Source: DASPFV01 sp035620975 (GTDB taxonomy: Bacteria; Acidobacteriota; Vicinamibacteria; Vicinamibacterales; 2-12-FULL-66-21). From it: 64,000 bases of DNA. The notes beneath the pieces were generated by a model, which worked only from the letters and a program-made list of their open reading frames with translations, ran no database searches and had not been told where the DNA came from. The stretch spans positions 3,690 through 67,689 of the forward strand of contig DASPFV010000264.1 of NCBI GenBank assembly GCA_035620975.1, given 5' to 3'. Both the position numbers and the translations under genes were made by a program. Shown in pieces: positions 1 through 7,697 of this stretch (positions within the stretch are counted from its first letter, which is position 1; every line of letters starts with the position of its first letter).

Positions 1-861
1 GTTCAGGAAGTCCGGGACCCAGAAGAGATACAGCCACCACACCGGATCGGTCATGAACTTGCCGGCAGCGAACGCCCACGTCTGCCGGTACTGCAGCAAC
101 GTGAGCCACGGCACTCTCACAGGGGGGTCGGGCGGATCGCTCTGGATGTGCAGCAGCTCGGCGGGCCCCACCCGCGGGTGCGTCTCGGGCCGGCCGTAGA
201 GCGGCCACCAGAGCGCCAGCCAGAGAAATCCGAGCGCGCCGGTCGCGACGAAGGCCCAGTACCAGCCCCACGTCAGTGTGATCCAGGGCACGACGAGGGG
301 GGTCACCAGCGCGCCGACATTGGTCCCGGAATTGAACAGGCCCGTCGCGAACGCGCGCTCGCGCTTCGGGAACCACTCGGCCACCACCTTGATGGCCGCG
401 GGGAAGTTGCCGGCCTCGCCGAGCCCGAGCGCCAGGCGCGCGAAGATGAAGCCCGCCACAGAAGCGGAGTAATGCAGGCCGACGAGCGCGAGCAGCGTCG
501 CGGCCGCCGGGCCGAACACGGGCGCCTCGGCGTGCGCTATCGCGGCCAGACTCCAGAGAATGAGCGCGATCGAGAACCCCTTCCGGGTCCCGACCCAGTC
601 CATGAAGCGTCCGGCCATCAGGAACCCGATCGCGTACGCGAGCTGGAACGAGAAGACGATGTCGCCGTAGTCGATCTCGCTCCAGCCGAACTCCGCCTGC
701 AGGGTCGGCTTCAGGATCCCGAGCACCTGCCGGTCGATGTAGTTGATCGTGGCCGCCAGGAACAGCAGACCGCAGATGACCCAGCGAAAGTACCCGGGCT
801 TTGCGCCGGCCGCCACGGTGCCGGCTTCGGCGCCGCGCCGTGCATCTAGGGGTTTGGACAT
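1..861 (-). CDS. exuT: MFS hexuronate/sugar-acid transporter (ExuT/GudP type), 3' end outside window
   Basis: An inner-membrane major facilitator of the anion:cation symporter group, which imports hexuronates or related acids. The start is ATG at 861 and 287 codons are visible before the window edge, so the C-terminal third is missing. After a short cytoplasmic head, the first membrane helix leads into NYIDRQVLGILKP, the conserved loop of this group. Later landmarks are GFLMAGRFMDWVGTRKG (helix 2-3 loop) and ARLALGLGEAGNFPAAIK, also typical of ExuT/GudP proteins. It lies 126 bp downstream of the altronate-dehydratase-like gene in the same direction, so it probably belongs to that catabolic unit. 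The family assignment is strong; the exact substrate (galacturonate, glucuronate, glucarate) is inferred from context. Confidence 0.85.
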   Translation of the reverse strand, partial: MSKPLDARRGAEAGTVAAGAKPGYFRWVICGLLFLAATINYIDRQVLGILKPTLQAEFGWSEIDYGDIVFSFQLAYAIGFLMAGRFMDWVGTRKGFSIALILWSLAAIAHAEAPVFGPAAATLLALVGLHYSASVAGFIFARLALGLGEAGNFPAAIKVVAEWFPKRERAFATGLFNSGTNVGALVTPLVVPWITLTWGWYWAFVATGALGFLWLALWWPLYGRPETHPRVGPAELLHIQSDPPDPPVRVPWLTLLQYRQTWAFAAGKFMTDPVWWLYLFWVPDFLN

Positions 862-987
862 GGTTGGTTGGCTCACGACATCACGAAGGAACGATGGGCT
901 GGCTCCTTCAGGGAATCACGTGTCATCGTCCCACCGTGAGTGCCGTCGGCTCGTGCATGTATTGACGGAGGCCAGTGCCTGCCGCGG

Positions 988-2175
988 CTAGATTGTCGGA
1001 TTTCGGCGGTGAATGGCGAACTCGCGGTGTCCGAGCGTCTCCGCCGCGGTCTGCCGCCCGGAGGCCACGGCCAATATCTCGTCGAAGAGGCGATCGGCGG
1101 CCGCGTCGAGCGTCTCGGTCTCGTCCATGATGCCGCTGACATCGATGTCGATGTTGTCGGCCATCTGCCGCGCGGTGCGCGCGTTGCCCGTCACTTTGAT
1201 GACGGGCGCAATGGGGTTGCCGGTCGGCGTGCCCAGCCCCGTCGTGAACACGACGACCTGTGCGCCTCCGCCGACCATCCCGGTCACCGACTCCACGTCG
1301 AGTCCCGGCGTGTCCATCACCGTCAGCCCCTTGCGGGTGACTGGTGCCGCGTAGGCCACGACGTCCTCGAGTGGCGCACGCTCTCCTCCCTTGTGCGTGG
1401 CGCCGAGCGACTTCTCCTCGATGGTCGTGAGCCCGCCGCGGATGTTGCCGGGCGACGGCTGCGTGCCGCGGATGTCGAGCCCCAGCGCGCGGGCCTCGGT
1501 CTCCACGCGGGTGATCACCTGGATGAGCCGGGTGGCCGTCGCCGGACTGGTCGCCCGCGCCGCGAGGACGTGCTCGGCGCCCATGATCTCGGCGATCTCG
1601 CCGAGCACGGCCGTGCCGCCCAGCTGTACGAGCCGGTCGGTCACGCGTCCGAGCGTCGGGTTGGAGGCCAGGCCGGACGTGTAATCCGAACCACCGCACT
1701 TCAGCGAGAGGACGAGCTCGCCGACGTCGCACCATTCGCGCTCCTGCGCGGCCAGCATCCCGGCGAACGCCTGGGCGATGTGCGCACCCTTCTCCGTCGC
1801 GCGCACCGTCCCCCCCTCGCCCTGAATCGAAATGATCTCGGCCGGCTTGCCGTGCCGGCGTGCCGTCTCCGCCAGGACCTGCGCCACCACCTGCTCGCAT
1901 CCCAGCGCGACCACGATCACGGCGCCGACGTTGGGATGCGCGCAGTACGCCGCGAGCGTTTCATGGGTCAGGCGCATGTCGGGACCGAGCTGACCACAGC
2001 CGGCCAGGTGGGGCAGGGCTGTGCCGATGGGCGCTGCGGCGGCCGCCACGCGTTCGGCCACGACCGACGAGCAGATCACGGTCGGGACGACGAGCACGTG
2101 GTTGCGCGTCCCGACCGTGCCGGCCGCCCGTCGATAGCCCTGGAAGCCCGGGCGTGAGCGTCCGGGGCTGGTCAT
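988..2175 (-). CDS. uxaA: UxaA/GarD-family sugar-acid dehydratase, large (C-terminal) subunit
   Basis: A 395-residue protein matching the catalytic domain of altronate/galactarate dehydratase, which removes water from D-altronate (or a related acid) to give 2-keto-3-deoxygluconate. Visible family landmarks are GTRNHVLVVPTVICSS near the start, HLAGCGQLGPD (about 50-65), ALGCEQ (about 95), LKCGGSDYTSGLASNP (about 165-180) and a C-terminal TGLGTPTGNPIAPVIKVTGN stretch. The cysteines in these motifs are the expected metal ligands. E. coli UxaA is a single chain of about 495 residues with an N-terminal SAF domain; here that domain is the separate upstream gene, and the two overlap by 4 bp (ATGA). 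The neighbouring ExuT-like transporter and GntR regulator support a uronate role, but galactarate or another aldonate cannot be excluded. Confidence 0.85.
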   Translation of the reverse strand: MTSPGRSRPGFQGYRRAAGTVGTRNHVLVVPTVICSSVVAERVAAAAAPIGTALPHLAGCGQLGPDMRLTHETLAAYCAHPNVGAVIVVALGCEQVVAQVLAETARRHGKPAEIISIQGEGGTVRATEKGAHIAQAFAGMLAAQEREWCDVGELVLSLKCGGSDYTSGLASNPTLGRVTDRLVQLGGTAVLGEIAEIMGAEHVLAARATSPATATRLIQVITRVETEARALGLDIRGTQPSPGNIRGGLTTIEEKSLGATHKGGERAPLEDVVAYAAPVTRKGLTVMDTPGLDVESVTGMVGGGAQVVVFTTGLGTPTGNPIAPVIKVTGNARTARQMADNIDIDVSGIMDETETLDAAADRLFDEILAVASGRQTAAETLGHREFAIHRRNPTI

Positions 2176-2573
2176 GGCTCGCCTCGCGGCGGGGCGGCGC
2201 GGCCGTCCGGCGCGTCGCGGGCCTCGATCGGTTCGCGCCCCGGGCCGTTGCGATCGTCGGGTGGTTCCGCCAGGCGGGGCTGCGGCTCGCCCACGGCGGC
2301 GGGCAGGTCTCCGCGCCCGCGGGTGCTCGACAGGTTGTGCGTGTGCACGTGCGCGCCCGGCAGGATGTCCGCGCTGGCCATCCCGATCGGGCTGCCGTAC
2401 TTCACGACAGCCTCGCCCGCCGGGACCCGCAGGAGGGCGATCTTGTGCCCCGAGGGCACGGGCTCCCGCACGACGAGCGTGGCCCCGTTCACCTCGATCC
2501 GGCGGCCGGGCTCCAGCGGCTCCAGCGCCGTCGCCACGTTGTCGCGATCGCTGATGACGAGCACGGACTTCAC
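2172..2573 (-). CDS. SAF-domain protein, small (N-terminal) subunit of the UxaA-type dehydratase
   Basis: A 133-residue protein whose first 80 residues form the SAF domain found at the N-terminus of altronate dehydratase (GHKIALLRVPAGEAVVKYG, then HVHTHNLSSTRGRGD). The GTG start at 2573 overlaps the stop of the upstream SDR (GTGA), and its own stop overlaps the ATG of the large subunit. It probably pairs with that subunit. The last 45 or so residues are rich in Pro, Arg, Glu and Asp and look disordered; the usual SAF subunit ends near residue 90, so this tail is an extension. Confidence 0.75.
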   Translation of the reverse strand: MKSVLVISDRDNVATALEPLEPGRRIEVNGATLVVREPVPSGHKIALLRVPAGEAVVKYGSPIGMASADILPGAHVHTHNLSSTRGRGDLPAAVGEPQPRLAEPPDDRNGPGREPIEARDAPDGRAAPPRGEP

Positions 2574-3346
2574 TGGTTGACCCCGCTCGCCAGGAATCCG
2601 CCGTCGACCGCCAGCACGTGGCCGGTCACGAACGACGACGCGTCGGAGGCGAGGAAGACGGCGGCCCCGATCAGTTCGTCGAGCCGGCCGAACCGCTTCA
2701 TCGGCGTGCGCATCAGGAACTCCTGCCCGCGCGGGGAATCGAGCAGCGCCGCGTTCATGTCGGTCCGGTACAGTCCCGGCGCGATCGCATTGACAGTCAC
2801 GTTGTGCGGGGCCCATTCCACCGCGAGCGCACGCGTCAGCCCGGCCACGGCCGCCTTGCTCGCGACGTACGCGGCCACTTCGAAGAGGCCCACGAACGAC
2901 GACAGCGATCCAATCGTGATGATGCGGCCCGATCGCCGGGCAATCATATCGCGCCCGAAGACCTGGCAGGCCCGCAACGTCCCCGTCACGTTGGTGTCCA
3001 TGACGCGATGCCAGTCGGCCTCGTCCATCTCGAGCGTCGGCACGCGCGCGGTCGTGCCTGCCACGCACGCCAGGATGTCGACGCGCCCGAACGCCTCCTG
3101 GCAGGCCTGCCTCACGCGCTCGAGCGACGCCTTCTCCGCCACGTCCGACGATACCCGCAGCGTCCGCCGCCCGCGCGCTTCGATGTCGGCCGCGACCGCG
3201 TGCACCAGGTCCACACGGCGCCCGGTCGCGACGACGTCCGCCCCCGCGTCGGCGAGGCCGAGCGCAAGCGTCCGGCCGATGCCGCTCGTCCCGCCGACCA
3301 CGACTGCGACGCGCCCCGCCAGATCGAAGAGCGAGTGGCCCGTCAA
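2570..3346 (-). CDS. Short-chain dehydrogenase/reductase
   Basis: A 258-residue classical SDR with TGxxxGIG-type cofactor loop (GGTSGIGRTLA, about 15-25), the active-site Ser in IGSLSSFVG and YVASK (Tyr and Lys) near residue 160, and the C-terminal FVTGHVLAVDGG signature. It is likely an NAD(P)-dependent sugar-acid or 2-keto-gluconate-type oxidoreductase working with the dehydratase. The start chosen is TTG at 3346, which overlaps the stop of the GntR gene as TTGA and keeps the N-terminus at normal SDR length; no ATG or GTG lies closer. The downstream SAF gene overlaps by 4 bp. It resembles gluconate 5-dehydrogenase/KduD proteins, but the substrate is not readable from sequence. Confidence 0.8.
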   Translation of the reverse strand: MTGHSLFDLAGRVAVVVGGTSGIGRTLALGLADAGADVVATGRRVDLVHAVAADIEARGRRTLRVSSDVAEKASLERVRQACQEAFGRVDILACVAGTTARVPTLEMDEADWHRVMDTNVTGTLRACQVFGRDMIARRSGRIITIGSLSSFVGLFEVAAYVASKAAVAGLTRALAVEWAPHNVTVNAIAPGLYRTDMNAALLDSPRGQEFLMRTPMKRFGRLDELIGAAVFLASDASSFVTGHVLAVDGGFLASGVNQ

Positions 3347-4158
3347 ATCTGGCTCTCCCGCCTCCGCCGCGCACGCCGCGGCGCCGGCGAGTCCCCGGCT
3401 GCGGCCGGTTCCACGGGGACATCCGCTTGCGGATTCGCATGGCCCGGCTCCTGGGCCTGATACGCGCTCGCCTGCAGCAGGTGGTCGTTCATCGCCGTGC
3501 GCGCCGCCTCGGCGTCGTGGGCGCGCACCGCCTGGTAGATCCGCCGGTGCGCCTCGGCCGCGTCCCGCAGATCCCTCGGAAAGGCCCGTTCCGCCGTCCG
3601 GCGCCGCCGCTCGTAGTACAGCGTCGACACCATCTCCACGAGCGAGGCGACAATCGGATTGCCCGAGGCCCCCGCCACGGCCCGATGGAAGTTGATGTCG
3701 TGCACCAGGAACACCTGCGGCGACTCGAGCGACGCGAAGAGATTCGCCACCTCCTCGGCGAGCGTGGCGACGTGATCGGGCGTGGCCCGCTCGGCGGCGA
3801 GCCCGGCCGCCCCCACTTCCAGGATGCGCCTGGCCTCGTACATCTCCGCATGGGTGAACCCGTGGAGTGCCGCAAGGAAGCTCAGCGGCTCGGCGGCGAG
3901 CACCGGGGGGCCGTCGGGGATATAGGTGCCGGAGCCGTGCCGGGATTGCACGACGCCCATCGCGGCGAGCGCCCGAAGCCCGGCCCGCACCGTCGGCCGG
4001 CTGACGCCGATCTGCCCCGCCAGATCGCGCTCGGCGGGCAGCCGATCCCCGGGTCTCAGCTGGCCTCGCTCGATCAGCCCCCGCACGTGGGCGACCACCT
4101 GGTGGGTGGAGCCCTCCGGTGATGCCGTGGTGAAGAAACTGGTTCCGGCTGGCTTCAT
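3343..4158 (-). CDS. FadR/FCD-subfamily GntR transcriptional regulator
   Basis: A 271-residue regulator. The N-terminal winged helix (about 20-90) includes PGDRLPAERDLAGQIGVSRPTVRAGLRAL and the wing HGSGTYI. The C-terminal FCD domain (about 100-230) carries the helical ligand/metal pocket with EARRILEVGAAGLAAERA and HDINFHRAVAGASGN. It is probably the sugar-acid-responsive repressor of its own operon, since it is first in the run of genes reading toward ExuT. ATG 4158 is preferred over one at 4239 because it starts just before the helix-turn-helix and lies immediately next to an operator-like palindrome. The last 40 residues are rich in Arg, Pro and Ala. Confidence 0.85.
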   Translation of the reverse strand: MKPAGTSFFTTASPEGSTHQVVAHVRGLIERGQLRPGDRLPAERDLAGQIGVSRPTVRAGLRALAAMGVVQSRHGSGTYIPDGPPVLAAEPLSFLAALHGFTHAEMYEARRILEVGAAGLAAERATPDHVATLAEEVANLFASLESPQVFLVHDINFHRAVAGASGNPIVASLVEMVSTLYYERRRRTAERAFPRDLRDAAEAHRRIYQAVRAHDAEAARTAMNDHLLQASAYQAQEPGHANPQADVPVEPAAAGDSPAPRRARRRRESQI

Positions 4159-4161
4159 GAC

Positions 4162-4172
4162 TGGTCTGACCA
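4162..4172. promoter_or_regulatory. Operator-like palindrome TGGTC-T-GACCA (copy 1)
   Basis: A perfect 11-bp inverted repeat starting 3 bp upstream of the GntR gene start codon. FadR-subfamily regulators commonly bind short palindromes of the TGGTnnnACCA type, so this is a good candidate for the autoregulatory site. Binding is inferred. Confidence 0.5.
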
Positions 4173-4211
4173 ATACGGCCGGTGCACCCGGCAGTCGGGG
4201 AGCCGACCGCC

Positions 4212-4239
4212 ATAATATGCGATGCTCATGGAAAGGCAA
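4212..4239 (-). promoter_or_regulatory. Sigma-70-like promoter of the GntR/dehydratase operon
   Basis: On the minus strand, TTGCCT (4239-4234) is followed by a 16-bp spacer and TATTAT (4217-4212). It lies between the two operator-like copies, where a bound repressor would block polymerase. Confidence 0.45.
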
Positions 4240-4268
4240 GGGGCGAGCCGTTCCTGCCAGGAATGAAG

Positions 4269-4279
4269 TGGTCTGACCT
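4269..4279. promoter_or_regulatory. Operator-like site TGGTCTGACCT (copy 2)
   Basis: It matches the 4162-4172 palindrome in 10 of 11 positions and lies upstream of the predicted -35 box. Two sites bracketing one promoter suggests cooperative repression or looping; this is inferred. Confidence 0.45.
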
Positions 4280-4324
4280 TTGAGCGGCGGGAAGGCCCTG
4301 GCCGGCCGGCTGGCGCGGGAGTGG

Positions 4325-5542
4325 TCAGCGAACCGGGCTCACCGGGGAGGGCTCGGGGCGGGCGCTTCGGGGGAGGAACGCCACGGCCACGGCCCCCACG
4401 GAGGCCAGGGCCACGAGCACGACGAAGCCCGTCGTATAGCTGCCTGTCTGGTCACGCGAAGCGGCGACGAGCATGGGCACCAGCGCTTCCGCCACGCTGT
4501 CGGCCGTCAGCACGATCCCCATGACCCGTCCCATGATGGCCAGGCCGTACATCTCGGCGGCCATGAGCGGGATGATCATGTAGTCGCCCCCCAGGCCGAT
4601 GCCGAACACCAGCGCGCACACGGCCAGCGTGCCCGGCGTCGGCGCGTAGAAGAGCGGCGGAATGGCCAGTGCCACGATCGTGTAGATCAGCAGCATGACA
4701 CGCTTCTTCGGCCATCGATCCGCCAGCCAGCCCATGAACAGCCTGCCGACGACGCTGCCGACGAGGATGAGCGAGAGCGTCAGGTCGATGGTGACCTGCG
4801 GCAGATTCCGATCCAGCCGCAGGTACAGCGGCAGGTTCTGCATCGTCCCGCCGATGGCGCCGATCGAGGCCATGCTGCCGATCATCAGCAGGTAGAAGGC
4901 GGGACGCGACATCACGGTCAGGAGCGAGAGCTGCGGTACGCCCGGGCGCGCGGCCGCGGCGGCCGGCTCGCGGACGAACCAGGCCGCGGGCAACGCAATC
5001 AGGATCATCAGCACGCCGAGGACGCGAAGCGCCCCGCGCCACCCCAGACCCTGGGTGAGCGCGTAGGCCAGCAGCGGAACGATGGCGCCGCCCAGCCCGA
5101 TGCCGAGGTACGCAACCCCCATCGCCCGGCCTCGGGCGCGATCGAACCAGCGTGACAGGAGGACCTGGTTCGGCAGCGGGCCGCCGCACACGTAGCCGAG
5201 CGCGTTGAAGCCGTAGAACAGATAGAAGGTCGTCAGCGACGCCACGAACGAGAGCCCGATCAGCGCGCCGCCTGCCATGAGGATGCCGGCCAGCATCAGC
5301 CGCCGGGGCCCGAAGCGGTCCACCAGCCGGCCCGCTATCGCGCCGAACGCGAGCGCGACGACGATCTTGCTGTAGGCGTTCCCCGACGTGACCTGCTGCC
5401 GCGTCCAGCCGAGCTCCTGCACGAAGTACGGGTAGAACCGCGGCAGGCCGTACAGCGCGAACCCGACGATCGCGAACAGCGCGAGGAAGGCGGTGAGGAC
5501 GGCGAAGAGCTGATGACGGCGGTCGGCCGTGGCGTCGGTCAT
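4325..5542 (-). CDS. MFS transporter (oxalate:formate antiporter-like)
   Basis: A 405-residue inner-membrane protein with about 12 hydrophobic segments. The loop after the second segment reads GRLVDRFGPRRLMLAG, the MFS signature, and its counterpart after segment 8 is GWLADRWPKKRVMLL. The pattern (ELGWTRQQVTSGNAYS near residue 45, GVAYLGIGLGGAIVPLL) resembles the monocarboxylate/oxalate-formate group. It is the last gene of a five-gene leftward run; its ATG overlaps the stop of the upstream flavoenzyme (ATGA), so the substrate is probably made or used by that enzyme. Substrate unknown. Confidence 0.8.
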   Translation of the reverse strand: MTDATADRRHQLFAVLTAFLALFAIVGFALYGLPRFYPYFVQELGWTRQQVTSGNAYSKIVVALAFGAIAGRLVDRFGPRRLMLAGILMAGGALIGLSFVASLTTFYLFYGFNALGYVCGGPLPNQVLLSRWFDRARGRAMGVAYLGIGLGGAIVPLLAYALTQGLGWRGALRVLGVLMILIALPAAWFVREPAAAAARPGVPQLSLLTVMSRPAFYLLMIGSMASIGAIGGTMQNLPLYLRLDRNLPQVTIDLTLSLILVGSVVGRLFMGWLADRWPKKRVMLLIYTIVALAIPPLFYAPTPGTLAVCALVFGIGLGGDYMIIPLMAAEMYGLAIMGRVMGIVLTADSVAEALVPMLVAASRDQTGSYTTGFVVLVALASVGAVAVAFLPRSARPEPSPVSPVR

Positions 5543-6993
5543 GTGCGCTGGGCGGCCTTGACCTCGCGCAGGCGGACGGCGTCGGGGTGCGTGACGTAGA
5601 ACGGATCCAGCGGATAGCAGCCCGACACGAGCCCCTTCCGCGGACCCGTCGTGCAGTCGCTGAAGGTCCGGCAGATCGACTTGCGGCGGAGCGGCGCGCC
5701 GCGCAGCACGTCGGCGGGCAGCTCCGGATAGGCCAGCACCATGCGCCCCAGCCCCACGAGATCGGTCAGACCCTGGCGGACGTTGAACTGCGCGACGTTC
5801 GGCAGCCACTCCTGCAGGTAGGTGTATCCCGAGCCCACGAACACGACGCCCGGAAACTCCGCCTTCAGACGCGCCGTGGCGTCGATGTGCCGCGCCACGC
5901 CGTGCAGCGGATCCTCCGGCGGCTCGTACCCGTCGATGGGCGGGAACGCCGCGGGCCGGGTCACGTGAGGGCAATAATACGGGCTGCCCGCCGTCACGCA
6001 GATCCACCGGACGCCGCGGCCACAGAGCATGCGTACGACCTCGCGCGCCTCGGCGAGCGCCTCCCCCATCGGGTCGGGCACGTCGTCGCGCAGCAGCCCG
6101 AAGGCGTGCGGGTAGGCCTGCGGGTCGGCGTCGGGAACGCCGCGATCGAGCGGACCCTTGCGGAACGGGACCATGTCGTAGGCGGAGAGCCGCACGGCAA
6201 TGCCGAGGTCCGGCACCTCGGCCCGGATGGCGTCGATCGTGTCGCGCAGGAAACGCGTGCGGTTCTCGAGGGAGCCGCCGTAGCGGCCGGAGCGCGTCCG
6301 CGCGCTCAGCAGCTCGTGCAGCAGGTAGCCGTGGCAGTGCTTGATGTCGACGAAGGCGAACCCGATCTCGCGGGCGTGGCGCGCGGCGCGGACGAAGGCC
6401 TCCACCAGCGCATCGAGCTCGTCGTCGGCGAGGACCCGGACCCCCGCCGGGAATCGGCGGTCGAGGAGCGGGTGCGCGTACGCGGCGAGCGGCTCCGGCC
6501 GATCGTGCGCGGTGGGACGGGCGAACCGTCCGGAATGCGTCAGCTGCAGTCCGATCGCGAGATCGTCCACGGCCGCGGCCCCGAACCGGTTGACGTGTTC
6601 GGTGACGAGCGCCGTCCTGAGCGCGGCCAGCGCCGGCCGCGTCTCGTCGACGAGCACGAGCTGGTTGGGATTCGCGCGCCCCTCGTAGCAGACGGCCACG
6701 GCCTCGCCGCCCCAGATCAGCTTCGCGCCGCTGGCCCCGAAGTGCTGCCAGCGGCGCGTGGTCAGCTCGCTCGGCGTGCCATCGGTGTGGCCGTCCCACC
6801 CTTCCATCGGAAGGATGCAGAAGCGGTTGCCGACGCGGAGGCCAGCGCGCTCGACCGGCGCGGCGAGCGGCGACGCCGGCGCGGGCTGAACCACGTCCTC
6901 GAACTGCAGCGGAATGCCGGCCGCCGACAGGTGCGCACGGAAGGCCTCCGGGGTCTTGAGCGACGCCAGGCGGGGGAATCGTTCCAGGCTCAC
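5539..6993 (-). CDS. NADH:flavin oxidoreductase, Old Yellow Enzyme family (atypical)
   Basis: A 484-residue TIM-barrel flavoenzyme of the OYE group, which uses FMN to reduce activated alkenes or related substrates. Visible motifs are LQLTHSGRFARP (about 195-205), DIKHCHGYLLHELLS followed by RYGGSLENRTRFL (about 260-290), the flavin-phosphate region FVGSGYTYLQ and a LVGLGRMVLAYP segment. The C-terminus holds three cysteines (C-x5-C-x11-C) at the place where the 2,4-dienoyl-CoA reductase branch carries Fe-S ligands, but the spacing differs and no C-terminal NAD-binding domain follows. The GTG start at 6993 overlaps the upstream regulator stop (GTGA). It is longer than simple OYEs (about 360 residues) because of an N-terminal extension. 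Confidence 0.75.
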   Translation of the reverse strand: MSLERFPRLASLKTPEAFRAHLSAAGIPLQFEDVVQPAPASPLAAPVERAGLRVGNRFCILPMEGWDGHTDGTPSELTTRRWQHFGASGAKLIWGGEAVAVCYEGRANPNQLVLVDETRPALAALRTALVTEHVNRFGAAAVDDLAIGLQLTHSGRFARPTAHDRPEPLAAYAHPLLDRRFPAGVRVLADDELDALVEAFVRAARHAREIGFAFVDIKHCHGYLLHELLSARTRSGRYGGSLENRTRFLRDTIDAIRAEVPDLGIAVRLSAYDMVPFRKGPLDRGVPDADPQAYPHAFGLLRDDVPDPMGEALAEAREVVRMLCGRGVRWICVTAGSPYYCPHVTRPAAFPPIDGYEPPEDPLHGVARHIDATARLKAEFPGVVFVGSGYTYLQEWLPNVAQFNVRQGLTDLVGLGRMVLAYPELPADVLRGAPLRRKSICRTFSDCTTGPRKGLVSGCYPLDPFYVTHPDAVRLREVKAAQRT

Positions 6994-7697
6994 GCCGCGG
7001 CCCCGCCGCCCTTCCCGGAATCCGGCGAGTCGAGGTAGGCCGTGTAAGCGGCCATCGCGCCGCGGTTGTGCGCGCGCATCGTGCGCTCGACCCCTTCGAA
7101 GTCGCGCGCCTTCATGCAGCGCAGCATCTCGTGGTGTTCGCGCTGGGCGATGTCGGCCCGGCGGGTGAGCACGCCGCTGAAGAAGTGATGCCGGACCCGG
7201 TCCCAGTGATCGAGCGCGCGGCGCAGCATGGCATCCAGCATGGGCATCGCCGCGAGCCGGCTGATCGTCAGGTGAAAGGTGCCGTTGAGCCCCGCCCAGG
7301 ATGCCTGGTCTCCCGCCGCGAGCGCGCGATCCATGTCGGCCACGAGCAGGTCGAGCGACGCGTAGTCCTCGGGCGCGGCCCGCTGCGCGGCGGCGGTGCC
7401 CGAGACCGTCTCGAGTCCCTCGAGGATGGTGAAGATCTCGACGATGGACGCCCGGGAGATCGGCGTCACCGTGGGTCCCACGTGGGCCACCGACGACACC
7501 AGGCCCTCCGACTCGAGCAGGCGCAGGGCTTCGCGCACGGGGATGATGCTGATGTCCATGCGGCGCGCGAGCTCGTCGATCACGAGCCGCTCGCCTGGCT
7601 TGAGATCGCAGCGGATGATTGCCTCGCGCAGCGTGTCGTAGACGTACCGCTGCTTCGTGACGTGCCGCTGCGGGGCGAGCACCCGGGCGGGTCTCAT
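6990..7697 (-). CDS. GntR-family regulator, FCD subfamily
   Basis: A 235-residue regulator with a winged helix at about 15-80 (LREAIIRCDLKPGERL, then RMDISIIPVREALRLLESEGLV) and an FCD ligand domain including NGTFHLTISRLAAMPML. The sequence ends in a glycine/alanine-rich tail. ATG 7697 overlaps the stop of the upstream Gfo/Idh gene (ATGA); the more distant ATG at 7745 lies inside that gene and is less likely. Being third in its operon, it probably controls this operon and perhaps the divergent GH88 gene through the palindrome at 9582-9593. Confidence 0.85.
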   Translation of the reverse strand: MRPARVLAPQRHVTKQRYVYDTLREAIIRCDLKPGERLVIDELARRMDISIIPVREALRLLESEGLVSSVAHVGPTVTPISRASIVEIFTILEGLETVSGTAAAQRAAPEDYASLDLLVADMDRALAAGDQASWAGLNGTFHLTISRLAAMPMLDAMLRRALDHWDRVRHHFFSGVLTRRADIAQREHHEMLRCMKARDFEGVERTMRAHNRGAMAAYTAYLDSPDSGKGGGAAA

